Shown here one piece after another: positions 34,115-43,602 of a stretch of DNA of 64,000 nt (the first letter of the stretch is position 1; every line of letters begins with the position of its first letter). The notes under the pieces are model-generated. The model had not been told where the DNA came from. It saw nothing but the letters and a program-made list of their open reading frames with translations, and ran no database searches. The translations under genes and the position numbers were made by a program. The DNA comes from Streptomyces sp. TRM68416 (GTDB taxonomy: Bacteria > Actinomycetota > Actinomycetes > Streptomycetales > Streptomycetaceae): NCBI RefSeq assembly GCF_014596915.1, contig NZ_JACVWU010000016.1:124001-188000 (forward strand), written 5' to 3'.

Positions 34115-35071
34115 TCAGTTGTGGGGCCGCATCGTGACATTGTCGTTGGCCGGAATCCATCCATCGACGGGCAGCCGGAGCCAGCCCTCCGCCGCCGCCA
34201 GCTCGGCCGCGGCTCGCCGCAGGGCGTCAAATGCAGGGTGCACCAGTCCCTTTCGCCACACCAGCGATACGGGTGCCAGCGGGACGGGATCGATCAGGGG
34301 CCGCAGCACCGAGGCAGGCATGGCCGGAAAGTCCACCACGGCCAGGACCGGTGTCCTCGTTTTCGCCATGATCCGCTGGAACTCCTCGTCCCCGACGGCG
34401 AGCGGAGCGGGCGCCGCGACCTCGATGCCCCGCCCCTCGAACAGCCGGTGCGCGAGGTCGGTCCACTCCGGAGTGCGCGGGTTCCCGGCGCCCGCGTAGA
34501 CGGTCGTACCGGCCAGCGCGTCGAGCGGCACCGCCGCCATTCCGGCCAGCGGATGGTCCTCGGGCAGGATCACGGCCATCGGCTCGTAGCGCACGGGCTG
34601 GTGGTCCAGGCCGGCCCGCAGCGCCGGGTCCAGTCCGGCGAAACGCCCGAACGACGCGTCCAGGCGGCCCGCGAGCAGTTCGGCCGCCGCTCCGGTCAGG
34701 CCGCTCTCGTAACGGGCCATCAGCTCGTGGTCGGGGGCGAGTTCGCGGGCCCGGTGCAGGACGCGGCGCGGGGTGGCCAGGCCCGGGGAGTTCAGGTCGA
34801 CCAGCAGCGGGCGGGCCTGCCCGAGGGCGGCGAGCAGGTCGTCGTGGGCGGCCAGCACACGGCGTGCGTGGGGCACCAGCCGCTCGCCGTCCGGTGTCAG
34901 GGTCACCTGCCGGGTGGTGCGTACGAACAGTTCGGCGCCCAGCTCCCGCTCCAGCCGCCGTACGTCGCGGCTGAGCGCCTGCTGGGCGACGTAGAGGCGG
35001 GCCGCGGCACGGGTGAAGTGCAGTTCCTCGGCGACGGCGAGGAAGGCGCGCAGGAGGCGGGGGTCGGGCAT
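34115..35071 (-). CDS. LysR-family transcriptional regulator
   Basis: A 318-residue LysR protein. The winged HTH is at residues 1-60 (LLRAFLAVAEELHFTRAAARLYVAQQALSRDVRRLERELGAELFVRTTRQVTLT), the effector domain follows. The gene is divergent from an MFS exporter with only 84 bp between, the classical layout for a LysR protein controlling its neighbour. The inducer is unknown; an efflux substrate would be the first guess. Confidence 0.9.
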   Translation of the reverse strand: MPDPRLLRAFLAVAEELHFTRAAARLYVAQQALSRDVRRLERELGAELFVRTTRQVTLTPDGERLVPHARRVLAAHDDLLAALGQARPLLVDLNSPGLATPRRVLHRARELAPDHELMARYESGLTGAAAELLAGRLDASFGRFAGLDPALRAGLDHQPVRYEPMAVILPEDHPLAGMAAVPLDALAGTTVYAGAGNPRTPEWTDLAHRLFEGRGIEVAAPAPLAVGDEEFQRIMAKTRTPVLAVVDFPAMPASVLRPLIDPVPLAPVSLVWRKGLVHPAFDALRRAAAELAAAEGWLRLPVDGWIPANDNVTMRPHN

Positions 35072-35155
35072 GCCGGGAACTTACAACACAGGTGCGTGAA
35101 TCGGCGTCGAACAGGTGTTGGACCCCTGGCTCGGCGGCGGGCGAGGGTTGCCGGC

Positions 35156-36394
35156 ATGCCCCACTTGGTCTCCCGGTACCGCTCCCTGTTCGCCCTGCCC
35201 GGCACCCGTGCGTTCACCGCCGGAAACCTCATGGCCCGGCTGCCGATGGGCATGTTCGGCGTGAGCGCGGTGGTGATGATCGCCGAGACGCGCGGGTCGT
35301 ACGCCCTCGCCGGGTCCGTCGTCGCGGTCGGGCTGGCCGCGACCGCCGTGGTCGCGCCCTGGACCGCGCGGCTCGTCGACCGGTACGGGCAGGCGCGCGT
35401 CGCCGTGCCCGCCACCCTCCTGGCCGCCCTCGGTGACCTCGCCCTGGTGCTCTGCACGCGCTACGACGCCCCCGACTGGACCCTGTTCGCCTCCCACGCC
35501 GCCACCGCCACCACCCCCAACATCGGCGGCATGGCCCGGGCCAGGTGGGCCCACCTGCTGAAGGGCGACGCGGCGGCGCTGCACACCGCGAACTCCCTGG
35601 AGCAGTCGGCGGACGAGCTCTGCTTCATGCTGGGCCCGGTCCTCGCGGCCGTCCTGTGCGGCTCGCTCTTCCCCGAGGCGGGCACGCTGGTCGGCGTCGT
35701 GCTCCTCGTCACCGGCATGCTGCTGTTCACCGCACAGCGTTCGACCGAGCCGCCGGTGCAGCGGCGGCGGGCGTCCGCCGTGCCCCCGTACCGCTCCCCC
35801 GGCATGCCCCCGCTGCTCGCCGTCTGCCTGGCCATGGGCGCGGTCTTCGGCTCGATGGAGGTCGTCACGATCGCGTTCGCGGACGCGCAGGGGCACCGTA
35901 CGGCGGCCGGTGCGATCCTCGGCCTCCAGGCCGCCGGCTCCTGCGCGGCCGGACTCCTGTACGGCACGCTGAAGCCGGCCGGCCCCGCCGAGCGCCGCTA
36001 CGCCCGGTGCATCGCGGCGATGACCGCGCTGCTGACGCTGCCCCTGCTCGCGGCGTCCGCCACCGGCTCCCTCGTCCTGCTGGCGGGCGCGCTGCTGCTG
36101 GCCGGCATGGCCACCGCCCCGACGATGATCACCAACATGGCCCTGGTCCAGCAGCGCACCCCCGAGGGCCGCCTCAACGAAGGCATGACCCTGGCCGTGA
36201 CCGGCCTGCTCGGCGGCATCGCCCTCGGCAGCGCGGCGGGCGGCTGGATGGCGGAGCACACGTCGGCGTCGGCCGGCTACGCGGTACCGGTCGCGTCGGC
36301 GGCCACGGCCCTCGCCATCACCCTCACGACGACAGCCACGCGCCGGGGGCGGAACAAGGCCCCGCTCGTCACCACCGTGGCACCCGAGGCATGA
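35156..36394 (+). CDS. MFS transporter, putative drug/metabolite exporter
   Basis: A 412-residue major facilitator with 12 predicted helices. The loop after helix 2 reads GLAATAVVAPWTARLVDRYGQARVAVPA, the MFS signature with DRYGQAR. ATG 35156 starts the first amphipathic segment (MPHLVSRYRSLFALPGTRAFTAGNLMARLPMG). Regulated probably by the divergent LysR gene. Substrate unknown. Its last codons and stop lie in a 45-bp sequence repeated 207 bp downstream (see repeat). Confidence 0.87.
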   Translation: MPHLVSRYRSLFALPGTRAFTAGNLMARLPMGMFGVSAVVMIAETRGSYALAGSVVAVGLAATAVVAPWTARLVDRYGQARVAVPATLLAALGDLALVLCTRYDAPDWTLFASHAATATTPNIGGMARARWAHLLKGDAAALHTANSLEQSADELCFMLGPVLAAVLCGSLFPEAGTLVGVVLLVTGMLLFTAQRSTEPPVQRRRASAVPPYRSPGMPPLLAVCLAMGAVFGSMEVVTIAFADAQGHRTAAGAILGLQAAGSCAAGLLYGTLKPAGPAERRYARCIAAMTALLTLPLLAASATGSLVLLAGALLLAGMATAPTMITNMALVQQRTPEGRLNEGMTLAVTGLLGGIALGSAAGGWMAEHTSASAGYAVPVASAATALAITLTTTATRRGRNKAPLVTTVAPEA

Positions 36395-36638
36395 CCACCG
36401 CACGGCACGACTCCGCCCCCGCCGCCCTCACCGCCACACGCGGCACGGCCCGTCCCCCGCCTCCCCGAGCGGGCGCCTCGAAGCAGCCGTGCGCGCAAGC
36501 CCGTACCGGGCAACCGTCCCGGCCGCCCCAGCGCACCGACCGGCCGTCGGAGGCCGCGGGGGCGCGCCGCGCACCGACCTCCCCTCACCCCCGCGGCATG
36601 ACCGCCACGGGACACGACTCCGCCCCGCCGCCCTCACC
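36388..36638. repeat. 45-bp imperfect direct repeat covering the stops of two convergent genes
   Basis: Copies at 36388-36432 and 36595-36638 share ggcatgacc at the start and cacgactccgcccc, gccgccctcacc further on, with five mismatches and one indel. The first includes the MFS stop, the second the P450 stop on the opposite strand. The 160 bp between holds no gene I can support. Confidence 0.7.
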
Positions 36639-38007
36639 CCCGCCGCACGATCCGAACCCTCGCCGGCCCCTTGGCCACCAGTGTGATCCCCGCGCCGAGG
36701 GGCACCTCGCCCGACCGGGCGTCCTCGAACTCGTACTCGCGCAGCAGGACGGCCAGGCCGAGGACCGACTCCAGCATCGACAGGCGTTGGCCGATGCAGG
36801 CGCGGGGGCCGCCGCCGAAGGGGAACCAGGCGTAGCGCGGGCGGGCCGCTTCCGCCTCCGGGGTGAAGCGGGTGGGGTCGAAGCGGTCGGGGTCGGGCCA
36901 GTAGTCGGGGTGGCGGTGGGTGACCCACGGACTGACGATGACGTCGGCCCCGGCGGGGATGCGTACGCCGCCGACGGAGGTGTCCTGGACGGCGCGCCGG
37001 CCGACCGCGGGCGCCGAGGGGTACAGCCGCATGGCCTCCTTGAGGACCATCGTCAGACAGGGCAGCGCATCCATGTCGGCGGCGGTGGGCGCCCGTCCAC
37101 CGGGGCCGCCGAGCACGCCGTCGACCTCCTCGCGGACCCGCTGCTGCGTCTCGGGGTGCCGGGCGAGCAGGAGCAGGGCGAAGGCGAGCGCGGTGGCGGT
37201 GGTCTCGTGGCCGGCCAGCAGGAAGATCAGGACCTGCTCGCGCAGTTCGGTGGCGTCGAGGCTGCCGTCTTCGGCGTTCTCGGCGTGCACGAGGAGGGTG
37301 ACCAGGTCGTCCCGGTCGGTCAGTCCGCGCCGGTCGGCGATGATCTCGTCGCACATCGCGTACAGCTCCGCCTGGAGGCCTGCGACACGGCGGTTGGCGG
37401 GCGTGGGCCAGTGGCGCGGCGCCTTGAGCGGGGAGAAGCCGCGCTTCAGGGAGTACTCCTGGAGCGCGGGCATGGTCCGCCCGATCACCTCGGACACCTT
37501 CTCCACGTCCGTCCCGAACAGGATCCGGCACACCACGCGCAGCGCGAACCGCTGCATCTCCCCGATCAGTTCGACGTTCCCGTCCGAGGCCGCGCCCCAC
37601 GTCTCGGTCAGCTCGGCGGCCTCGTCGGCGACCTGCTGGGCGTAGCCGTTCACCCGGCGGGGCGTGAACAGCGGCTGCACGAGCCGGCGCTGGCGCAGGT
37701 AGGTGTCGTCCTGGCTGGTGAGCAGGCCGTTGCCGACGGACTGGCGGAGCTCCTCGTAGAAGACGTTGTCCTTGCGGAAGTTGGCGGCCTCGGTCGCCAG
37801 TACCTGCTGGACGCCCTCGGCGGAGAAGACCGCGTAGACCTCCGACCGCAGACCGGGAGGTCCGGCCAGGAAGCGCACCACGTCGCCGTGGTCGCGCCGG
37901 GCCCGGAGGTAGGTGCCGAGCGGGTCGCGCAGCAGGTCGCACATCGAGCCGAGTACCGGGCTCCCCGTCGCGACCGGCGCCTGCACTGCCGGGGTCGTCA
38001 CCGCCAT
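36634..38007 (-). CDS. Cytochrome P450
   Basis: A 457-residue heme monooxygenase. Oxygen-binding I-helix AGHETT (265-270), K-helix EAMR (324-327) and the heme loop FPFGGGPRACIG with ligand Cys404 are all intact. The length and the sequence around the heme loop look like the class of soluble P450s related to CYP102/CYP110-type fatty acid or terpenoid oxidisers rather than the short CYP105 type; this is a guess. No ferredoxin or reductase gene and no biosynthetic genes accompany it. Confidence 0.9.
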   Translation of the reverse strand: MAVTTPAVQAPVATGSPVLGSMCDLLRDPLGTYLRARRDHGDVVRFLAGPPGLRSEVYAVFSAEGVQQVLATEAANFRKDNVFYEELRQSVGNGLLTSQDDTYLRQRRLVQPLFTPRRVNGYAQQVADEAAELTETWGAASDGNVELIGEMQRFALRVVCRILFGTDVEKVSEVIGRTMPALQEYSLKRGFSPLKAPRHWPTPANRRVAGLQAELYAMCDEIIADRRGLTDRDDLVTLLVHAENAEDGSLDATELREQVLIFLLAGHETTATALAFALLLLARHPETQQRVREEVDGVLGGPGGRAPTAADMDALPCLTMVLKEAMRLYPSAPAVGRRAVQDTSVGGVRIPAGADVIVSPWVTHRHPDYWPDPDRFDPTRFTPEAEAARPRYAWFPFGGGPRACIGQRLSMLESVLGLAVLLREYEFEDARSGEVPLGAGITLVAKGPARVRIVRRG

Positions 38008-38142
38008 GGCTCCGCCGCCTCCCGTGGACGTAGACCTGGATGATCGACAACCAGCCTACGCACAACACGGGTTGAGAGCGACGGGCTCATCTCGACAATC
38101 CCGCGCGGCGGGCGTCGCCGACCGCGAACCCCGTCAAATCCA

Positions 38143-38171
38143 TTGACGCGCCCGCGCGGCGCACATACCTT
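38143..38171 (+). promoter_or_regulatory. Vegetative-type promoter of the sugar locus
   Basis: TTGACG (38143-38148) and TACCTT (38166-38171) with an exact 17-bp spacer, a good match to the housekeeping consensus. The start point would fall near 38178, inside the first palindromic operator. Confidence 0.65.
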
Positions 38172-38175
38172 CCTG

Positions 38176-38193
38176 CGTCGAAGCGCTTCGACG
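38176..38193. promoter_or_regulatory. LacI-type operator 1 (18-bp palindrome)
   Basis: CGTCGAAGCGCTTCGACG is perfectly self-complementary over 18 bp with the central CG pair typical of LacI/GalR operators. It begins 5 bp past the -10 box, so a bound repressor would block transcription start. Confidence 0.7.
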
Positions 38194-38198
38194 TCACC

Positions 38199-38216
38199 CA
38201 TCGAATCGATTCGATG
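38199..38216. promoter_or_regulatory. LacI-type operator 2 (18-bp palindrome)
   Basis: CATCGAATCGATTCGATG is perfectly self-complementary over 18 bp, centre 23 bp from operator 1. The two share GAA-CG-TTC spacing but differ in sequence, suggesting cooperative binding by one LacI protein or by two regulators. Confidence 0.65.
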
Positions 38217-38277
38217 AACGCAGTGTGACGTGGCCAGTACGTCCCGAAATCCGTCCGACTCCCCCTGGAGGCACTGG

Positions 38278-39573
38278 ATGTTGACGGCACGAAGGCGTGG
38301 GGCGGCCACCGCCGTGGTCCTCGCGGGATCACTGCTCCTGGCTGCCTGCGGGGGCTCGGACGAAGGCGGCTCCGGCGACGGCAAGACCCTGCGGCTCTGG
38401 CACTACGAGGGCCCCAACAGCGCCATGGGCGTGGCCTGGAACGCGGCGATCGAGGAGTTCGAGAAGACCCATCCGGGCGTGAAGGTGGAGTACGAGGAGA
38501 AGGGCTTCGAACAGATCCAGAAGACGGCGCCGATGGTGCTGAACTCCTCGGACGCGCCCGACCTCATGGAGTACAACAAGGGCAACGCGACGGCCGGACA
38601 GCTCTCCGAGCAGGGCCTGCTCACCGACCTGACCGGCGAGGCCACCAAGCGCGGCTGGGACAAGAAGCTCAGCGCCGGTGTGCGCACGACCAGCCTGTAC
38701 GACACCAACGGGGTGATGGGCACCGGCAAGTGGTACGGCGTGCCCAACTACGCCGAGTACACGATGGTCTTCTACAACAAGGACCTGTTCGCCGAGCACA
38801 ACATCGCCGAGCCGAAGACGTTCGACGAACTCACCGCCGCCATGGACAAGTTCGTCGAGGCGGGCGTCACCCCGCTGGCCAACGCGGGCGCCGAGTACAT
38901 GGCCCAGCAGTACCTGTACCAGCTCGCCCTGACCAAGGCCGACCGCTCCTGGGTCGACGCGTACGAGCTGTACAAGGGCAAGGCCGACCTGCACGACGAG
39001 GCCTGGACGTACGGCGCGACCACGTTCGCCGACTGGGTGAAGAAGGGCTACATCAGCAAGACCTCCACCAGCACCAAGGCCGAGGACGCGGGCGTCTCCT
39101 TCATCCAGGGCAAGGCGCCGATCCTGTTCTCCGGCAGCTGGTGGTTCGGCCGCTTCCAGGAGGAGGCGAAGTTCGACTGGGACAGCATGCTGTGGCCGGA
39201 CACGAACCTGACCCTGGGCTCCGGCGGCAACCTGTGGGTGGTCCCGAAGAACGCCAAGAACAAGGAACTGGCCTACGACTTCATCGACATCACCATGTCG
39301 GAGAAGATCCAGAACCTGCTCGGCAACAACGGCGGCGTCCCGGTCGCGGCCGACGCGGACGCCATCACCGACCCGAAGTCCAAGACGCTCATCGAGAACT
39401 TCAACGCCCTCTCCGACCGGGACGGCCTGGCCTTCTACCCCGACTGGCCGGTCACCGGCTTCTACGACGTCCTCGTCTCCGAGACCCAGAAGCTGATCAC
39501 GGGCAGCGCGGACCCGGACGCCTATCTGGACGCCTTGCAGGAGGCCTACGACAAGGGCGTACCGGAGCGGTGA
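38278..39573 (+). CDS. Sugar ABC transporter substrate-binding lipoprotein (CUT1)
   Basis: A 431-residue lipoprotein with lipobox LLLAACGG (acylated Cys24) and a type I extracellular solute-binding fold (TLRLWHYEGPNSAMGVAWNAAIEEFEKTHPGVKVEYEEKGFEQI; GTGKWYGVPNYAEYTMVFYNKDLFAEHNI). ATG 38278 has GGAGG eight bases upstream; the longer frame to 38230 would lack a signal. First gene of a locus with two permeases, GH31, LacI and GH3, so it most likely captures xyloglucan- or isoprimeverose-type oligosaccharides. The ligand is inferred from neighbours only. Confidence 0.9.
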   Translation: MLTARRRGAATAVVLAGSLLLAACGGSDEGGSGDGKTLRLWHYEGPNSAMGVAWNAAIEEFEKTHPGVKVEYEEKGFEQIQKTAPMVLNSSDAPDLMEYNKGNATAGQLSEQGLLTDLTGEATKRGWDKKLSAGVRTTSLYDTNGVMGTGKWYGVPNYAEYTMVFYNKDLFAEHNIAEPKTFDELTAAMDKFVEAGVTPLANAGAEYMAQQYLYQLALTKADRSWVDAYELYKGKADLHDEAWTYGATTFADWVKKGYISKTSTSTKAEDAGVSFIQGKAPILFSGSWWFGRFQEEAKFDWDSMLWPDTNLTLGSGGNLWVVPKNAKNKELAYDFIDITMSEKIQNLLGNNGGVPVAADADAITDPKSKTLIENFNALSDRDGLAFYPDWPVTGFYDVLVSETQKLITGSADPDAYLDALQEAYDKGVPER

Positions 39574-40520
39574 CGGTCACCGTCGAACGGCGTGGCCGGG
39601 CGGCCGGCAAGCTCCCCCTTGCCGGCCGCCCGCGCCGCCCCCGCGACTCCTACGCGCTGTTCCTGCTGCCCGGGGTGCTCGCCTTCCTCGCGATCGTCGT
39701 CCTGCCGTTCGCCATGAACACCTACGTCAGCTTCACCGACTGGGAGGGCGTGGGCAGCCCGGAGTGGTCGGGGCTCGCCAACTACCGGGAGCTGATGGAC
39801 GACTCGGAGTTCTGGGCGTCGTTCCGGCACAGCATGTTCATGGTCGTCGCCATGGCCGTCGTACCGACCGCGCTGGGGCTGGTGCTGGCCGCGGCCCTGT
39901 TCGACTACGTGGGCCGGCACTTCGGCAGCAAGGTCGTGGCCGTGCTGCGGGCCTGCTTCTATCTCCCGCAGGTGCTGCCGATCGCGGTCGCGGGCATCGT
40001 CTGGAGCTGGATCCTCGCCCCCGACAACGGCTCCCTCAACGAACTGCTCGGGGCCGTGGGCCTGTCGAGCTGGCAGCAGGACTGGCTGGGCGATCCCGAT
40101 CTCGCGCTCTACAGCGTGATGGGCGTGATGGTGTGGGTGCAGCTCGGCTTCCCGCTGGTGGTCTTCATGGCCGGACTCCAGCGCGTGGACCCGCAGTTGC
40201 ACGAGGCGGCCGAGCTGGACGGGGCGGGCTGGTGGCGTCGCTTCTGGCACATCACGCTGCCGCAGATCCGGCCGGAGACGTATGTCGTGCTGACCTGGTG
40301 CTCGATCGCCGCGCTCAAGGTGTTCGGCGCGGTGTACGTGCTGACCAAGGGCGGTCCGGGCGGTGCGACCAACGTCCCCTCGTACTTCTCCTTCACCACG
40401 TTCTTCGAGAAGACGCAGGTGGGCTACGGCGCCGCGATCTCCACCGTGCTGACCGTGATCATCCTGGCGCTGTCCCTGCTCGGGCTGAAGCTCCAGACGC
40501 GCGCCGAGGAGGCCTCGTGA
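39570..40520 (+). CDS. Sugar ABC transporter permease (MalF-like)
   Basis: A 316-residue permease with six helices; the ATPase-docking EAA loop reads EAAELDGAGWWRRFWHITLPQIRP. The GTG at 39570 overlaps the stop of the binding-protein gene by 4 bases. Works with the next gene as a heterodimer. Confidence 0.9.
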   Translation: MTVTVERRGRAAGKLPLAGRPRRPRDSYALFLLPGVLAFLAIVVLPFAMNTYVSFTDWEGVGSPEWSGLANYRELMDDSEFWASFRHSMFMVVAMAVVPTALGLVLAAALFDYVGRHFGSKVVAVLRACFYLPQVLPIAVAGIVWSWILAPDNGSLNELLGAVGLSSWQQDWLGDPDLALYSVMGVMVWVQLGFPLVVFMAGLQRVDPQLHEAAELDGAGWWRRFWHITLPQIRPETYVVLTWCSIAALKVFGAVYVLTKGGPGGATNVPSYFSFTTFFEKTQVGYGAAISTVLTVIILALSLLGLKLQTRAEEAS

Positions 40521-41341
40521 GCACCGCGCTCCGCCGCTACCCCGTGCTGGTCGCCCTGTGCGTGGCCGCCCTGTTCATGGTCGTGCCGTTCCTGATCGTG
40601 ACCATGAACGCGGTCAAGTCGCCCACCGAGTACTCCCAGAACGGCCCGCTCGGCCTCCCCGAGGGCCTCTACCTGGACGGTCTGAAGGACTTCTGGGAGC
40701 GCGTCGACTACACCCAGAAGCTGGTCAACTCCGTGCTGATCAGCGGCGCGGTGGCGATCGGCGCGGTCGTGCTGTCGGTGCTGAACGCGTACGCGATCGG
40801 CATCGGGCGGGTCAAGGGCCGCACCTGGGTGCTCGCCTTCTTCGTCCTCGCCAACATGCTGCCGCAGGAGGCGCTGGTCTACCCCGTCTACTACCTGAGC
40901 AAGGAAGTCGGCCTGTACGACACCAGGTTGAGCGTGATCATCGTCTTCACGGTGATCCAGGCGGCGTTCGGCACGTATCTGCTCTCCTCCGTGCTCGGCC
41001 AGTTCCCCCGCGAGATCATCGAGGCGGCCCGGATCGACGGGGCCAACAAGTGGCAGGTGCTGTGGCGGATCGTCGTCCCGGTCAGCCGGCCCACCCTCGG
41101 CGTCCTCATGGTCTTCTTCTTCATCTGGACCTGGAACGAGTTCCTGCTCCCCCTGGTCATGCTGATCTCCAACGACAACCAGACGGTGTCGGTGGCCCTC
41201 GGCGTCCTCCAGGGCCAGCGTCTGATGGACGCCACGATGACCAACGCGGCCGCCCTGCTCGGCGTCCTCCCGGCCATCGTCTTCTTCCTCCTCTTCCAGC
41301 GGACCCTCACCCGCGGCATCGCCGTGGGCGCCGTCAAGTAA
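40517..41341 (+). CDS. Sugar ABC transporter permease (MalG-like)
   Basis: A 274-residue second permease; EAA loop EAARIDGANKWQVLWRIVVPVSRP, ending with the family-typical ALLGVLPAIVFFLLFQRTLTRGIAVGAVK. The GTG start overlaps the preceding stop (GTGA). No ATPase gene is in the locus; in Streptomyces the shared ATPase MsiK normally energises such CUT1 importers. Confidence 0.9.
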   Translation: MSTALRRYPVLVALCVAALFMVVPFLIVTMNAVKSPTEYSQNGPLGLPEGLYLDGLKDFWERVDYTQKLVNSVLISGAVAIGAVVLSVLNAYAIGIGRVKGRTWVLAFFVLANMLPQEALVYPVYYLSKEVGLYDTRLSVIIVFTVIQAAFGTYLLSSVLGQFPREIIEAARIDGANKWQVLWRIVVPVSRPTLGVLMVFFFIWTWNEFLLPLVMLISNDNQTVSVALGVLQGQRLMDATMTNAAALLGVLPAIVFFLLFQRTLTRGIAVGAVK

Positions 41342-41352
41342 GGACCCCCCAC

Positions 41353-43602
41353 GTGAAGTTCACCAACGGCTACTGGCTGCTGCGCGAGGGCGTCACCGCG
41401 GCCCACCCGGTCGAAGTGCTCGACGTCACGGAGCAGGACGGCGCGCTGGAGATCCACGCGCCGACCCGCCCGATCCGCTCGCGCGGCGATCTGATGACGG
41501 GACCGGTCATGACGATCAAGGCACACAGCCCCATGCCCGACGTCATCGGGCTGACTCTGACGCATCTGACCGGCGACGTGCGGCGCGGGCCCGAGTTCGA
41601 GCTCGCCGAGTCGACGGCCGCGGCCCAGGTGGCCTACGACGACGGGCATGTGACGCTGATCTCCGGCGAGTTGTCGCTGCGGGCCGCCCGCACCGGCTCC
41701 TGGCACGTGGAGTTCCTGGCCGGCGGCCGGGTGCTGACCTCCAGCGGCCACAAGGGCATGGGCATCATGCGGGAGGCGGACGGCGCGCACTACCTGCGCG
41801 AGCAGCTCAACCTCGGGGTGGGGACGAGCGTCTACGGCCTCGGCGAGCGGTTCGGGCCGCTGGTGAAGAACGGCCAGGTCGTCGACATCTGGCAGGCCGA
41901 CGGCGGCACGTGCAGCGAGCAGGCGTACAAGAACGTGCCCTTCTATCTGACGGACGCGGGCTACGGCGTCTTCGTCGACCATCCGGGCAAGGTGTCCTTC
42001 GAGGTGGCCTCGGAGGTCGTCTCCCGGGTGCAGTTCAGCGCGGAGACGCAGGAGCTGACGTACTACGTCGTCTACGGGCCGACCCCGAAGGAGATCCTGC
42101 GCAAGTACACGGCGCTCACCGGCCGTCCGGCGCTGCCGCCCGTCTGGTCGTTCGGGCTGTGGCTGTCGACGTCCTTCACGACCTCGTACGACGAGGAGAC
42201 CGTCACCTCCTTCGTGGACGGCATGCGGGAGCGCGAACTGCCCCTGTCGGTCTTCCACTTCGACTGCTTCTGGATGCGCGAGTTCCACTGGTGCGACTTC
42301 CAGTGGGACCCGCGGGTCTTCCCGGACCCCGAGGGCATGCTCTCCCGGCTGAAGGCGCGCGGGCTCCGGGTGAGCGTGTGGATCAACCCGTACATCGCCC
42401 AGCGCTCGCCGCTGTTCGCGGAGGGCAAGGCGCTCGGGCATCTGCTGAAACGGCCCGACGGCAGCGTCTGGCAGTGGGACCTGTGGCAGCCGGGCATGGC
42501 CCTGGTCGACTTCACCAGCCCCGAGGCCCGCGACTGGTACGCGGCCAAGCTGGAGGCGCTGCTCGCGCAGGGCGTGGACTGCTTCAAGACCGACTTCGGC
42601 GAGCGGGTGCCGCTCGACGTGCAGTGGTCCGACGGCTCCGACCCGGAGCGCATGCACAACTACTACACGTACCTGTACAACCGCACGGTCTTCGACGTGC
42701 TGCGCAAGCACCGGGGCGAGGAGGAGGCGGTCGTCTTCGCCCGGTCAGCGACGGCGGGCAGCCAGCAGTTCCCGGTGCACTGGGGCGGCGACTGCGAGGC
42801 CACGTACGAGTCGATGGCGGAGTCGCTCAGGGGCGGTCTCTCGCTGGGCCTGTCCGGCTTCGGGTTCTGGAGCCATGACATCGGCGGCTTCGAGGGGACC
42901 CCGTCGCCCGCCCTGTTCAAGCGGTGGCTGGCCTTCGGGCTGCTCTCCTCGCACAGCCGTCTGCACGGCTCCTCCTCCTACCGCGTGCCGTGGCTGTTCG
43001 ACGAGGAGGCCGTCGACGTGGCCCGGCACTTCACCCGGCTGAAGCTGCGCCTGATGCCCTATCTGTACGAGGCCGCGCGCACCGCCCACACCGAGGGCGT
43101 GCCGATCATGCGGGCGATGGTGCTGGAGTTCCCGGACGACCCCGGGTGCGCGCATCTGGAGCGGCAGTACATGCTCGGCCCGGACCTGCTGGTCGCACCG
43201 GTGTTCAGCGATTCCGGCGAGGTCACCTACTACGTGCCCGAGGGCACCTGGACCCACTTCGTGACCGGGGAGACGGTGACCGGGCCGCGCTGGGTGCGCG
43301 AGAAGCACGACTTCGCGAGCGTGCCGCTGCTGGTGCGGCCGGGCGCGGTGATCCCGGTGGGCGCGGTGGACGACCGGCCCGACTACGACCACGCCGACGG
43401 GGTCACCCTGCGGGCGTTCGGGCTCGCGCGGGGCGCGCAGGTGTCGGTGCGGGTCGGGGACGTGGCCTTCACCGTCGTACGGGAGGGGGACACGCTGCGG
43501 GCGTCGTGCGCCGACCCGTCGAAGCCGTGGGGGCTCGCGGCCGGGGGGCGTCAGGCGCGGGCGCGGGTCGGGACCGGGTTCCTCACGGTGGAGCTGGACT
43601 GA
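41353..43602 (+). CDS. Alpha-xylosidase, glycoside hydrolase family 31 (YicI type)
   Basis: A 749-residue GH31 enzyme, cytoplasmic (no signal). The catalytic nucleophile is Asp414 in KTDFGERVP and the acid/base Asp480 in HWGGDCEATYESM, the spacing and wording of Escherichia coli YicI, which releases alpha-xylose from isoprimeverose and xyloglucan fragments. The aromatic FHFDCFWMREFHWCDFQWDPRVFPDP in the N-terminal barrel is also YicI-like and distinguishes it from alpha-glucosidases. GTG 41353 follows the permease stop by 11 bases. With the importer it forms an intracellular xyloside-processing pathway. Confidence 0.92.
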   Translation: MKFTNGYWLLREGVTAAHPVEVLDVTEQDGALEIHAPTRPIRSRGDLMTGPVMTIKAHSPMPDVIGLTLTHLTGDVRRGPEFELAESTAAAQVAYDDGHVTLISGELSLRAARTGSWHVEFLAGGRVLTSSGHKGMGIMREADGAHYLREQLNLGVGTSVYGLGERFGPLVKNGQVVDIWQADGGTCSEQAYKNVPFYLTDAGYGVFVDHPGKVSFEVASEVVSRVQFSAETQELTYYVVYGPTPKEILRKYTALTGRPALPPVWSFGLWLSTSFTTSYDEETVTSFVDGMRERELPLSVFHFDCFWMREFHWCDFQWDPRVFPDPEGMLSRLKARGLRVSVWINPYIAQRSPLFAEGKALGHLLKRPDGSVWQWDLWQPGMALVDFTSPEARDWYAAKLEALLAQGVDCFKTDFGERVPLDVQWSDGSDPERMHNYYTYLYNRTVFDVLRKHRGEEEAVVFARSATAGSQQFPVHWGGDCEATYESMAESLRGGLSLGLSGFGFWSHDIGGFEGTPSPALFKRWLAFGLLSSHSRLHGSSSYRVPWLFDEEAVDVARHFTRLKLRLMPYLYEAARTAHTEGVPIMRAMVLEFPDDPGCAHLERQYMLGPDLLVAPVFSDSGEVTYYVPEGTWTHFVTGETVTGPRWVREKHDFASVPLLVRPGAVIPVGAVDDRPDYDHADGVTLRAFGLARGAQVSVRVGDVAFTVVREGDTLRASCADPSKPWGLAAGGRQARARVGTGFLTVELD

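Noticed and set aside
36634..38007. Biosynthetic gene cluster core suggested by P450, MFS exporter and LysR genes
   Set aside because: No synthase, synthetase, terpene cyclase or precursor peptide gene lies near; neighbours are sugar-use genes.
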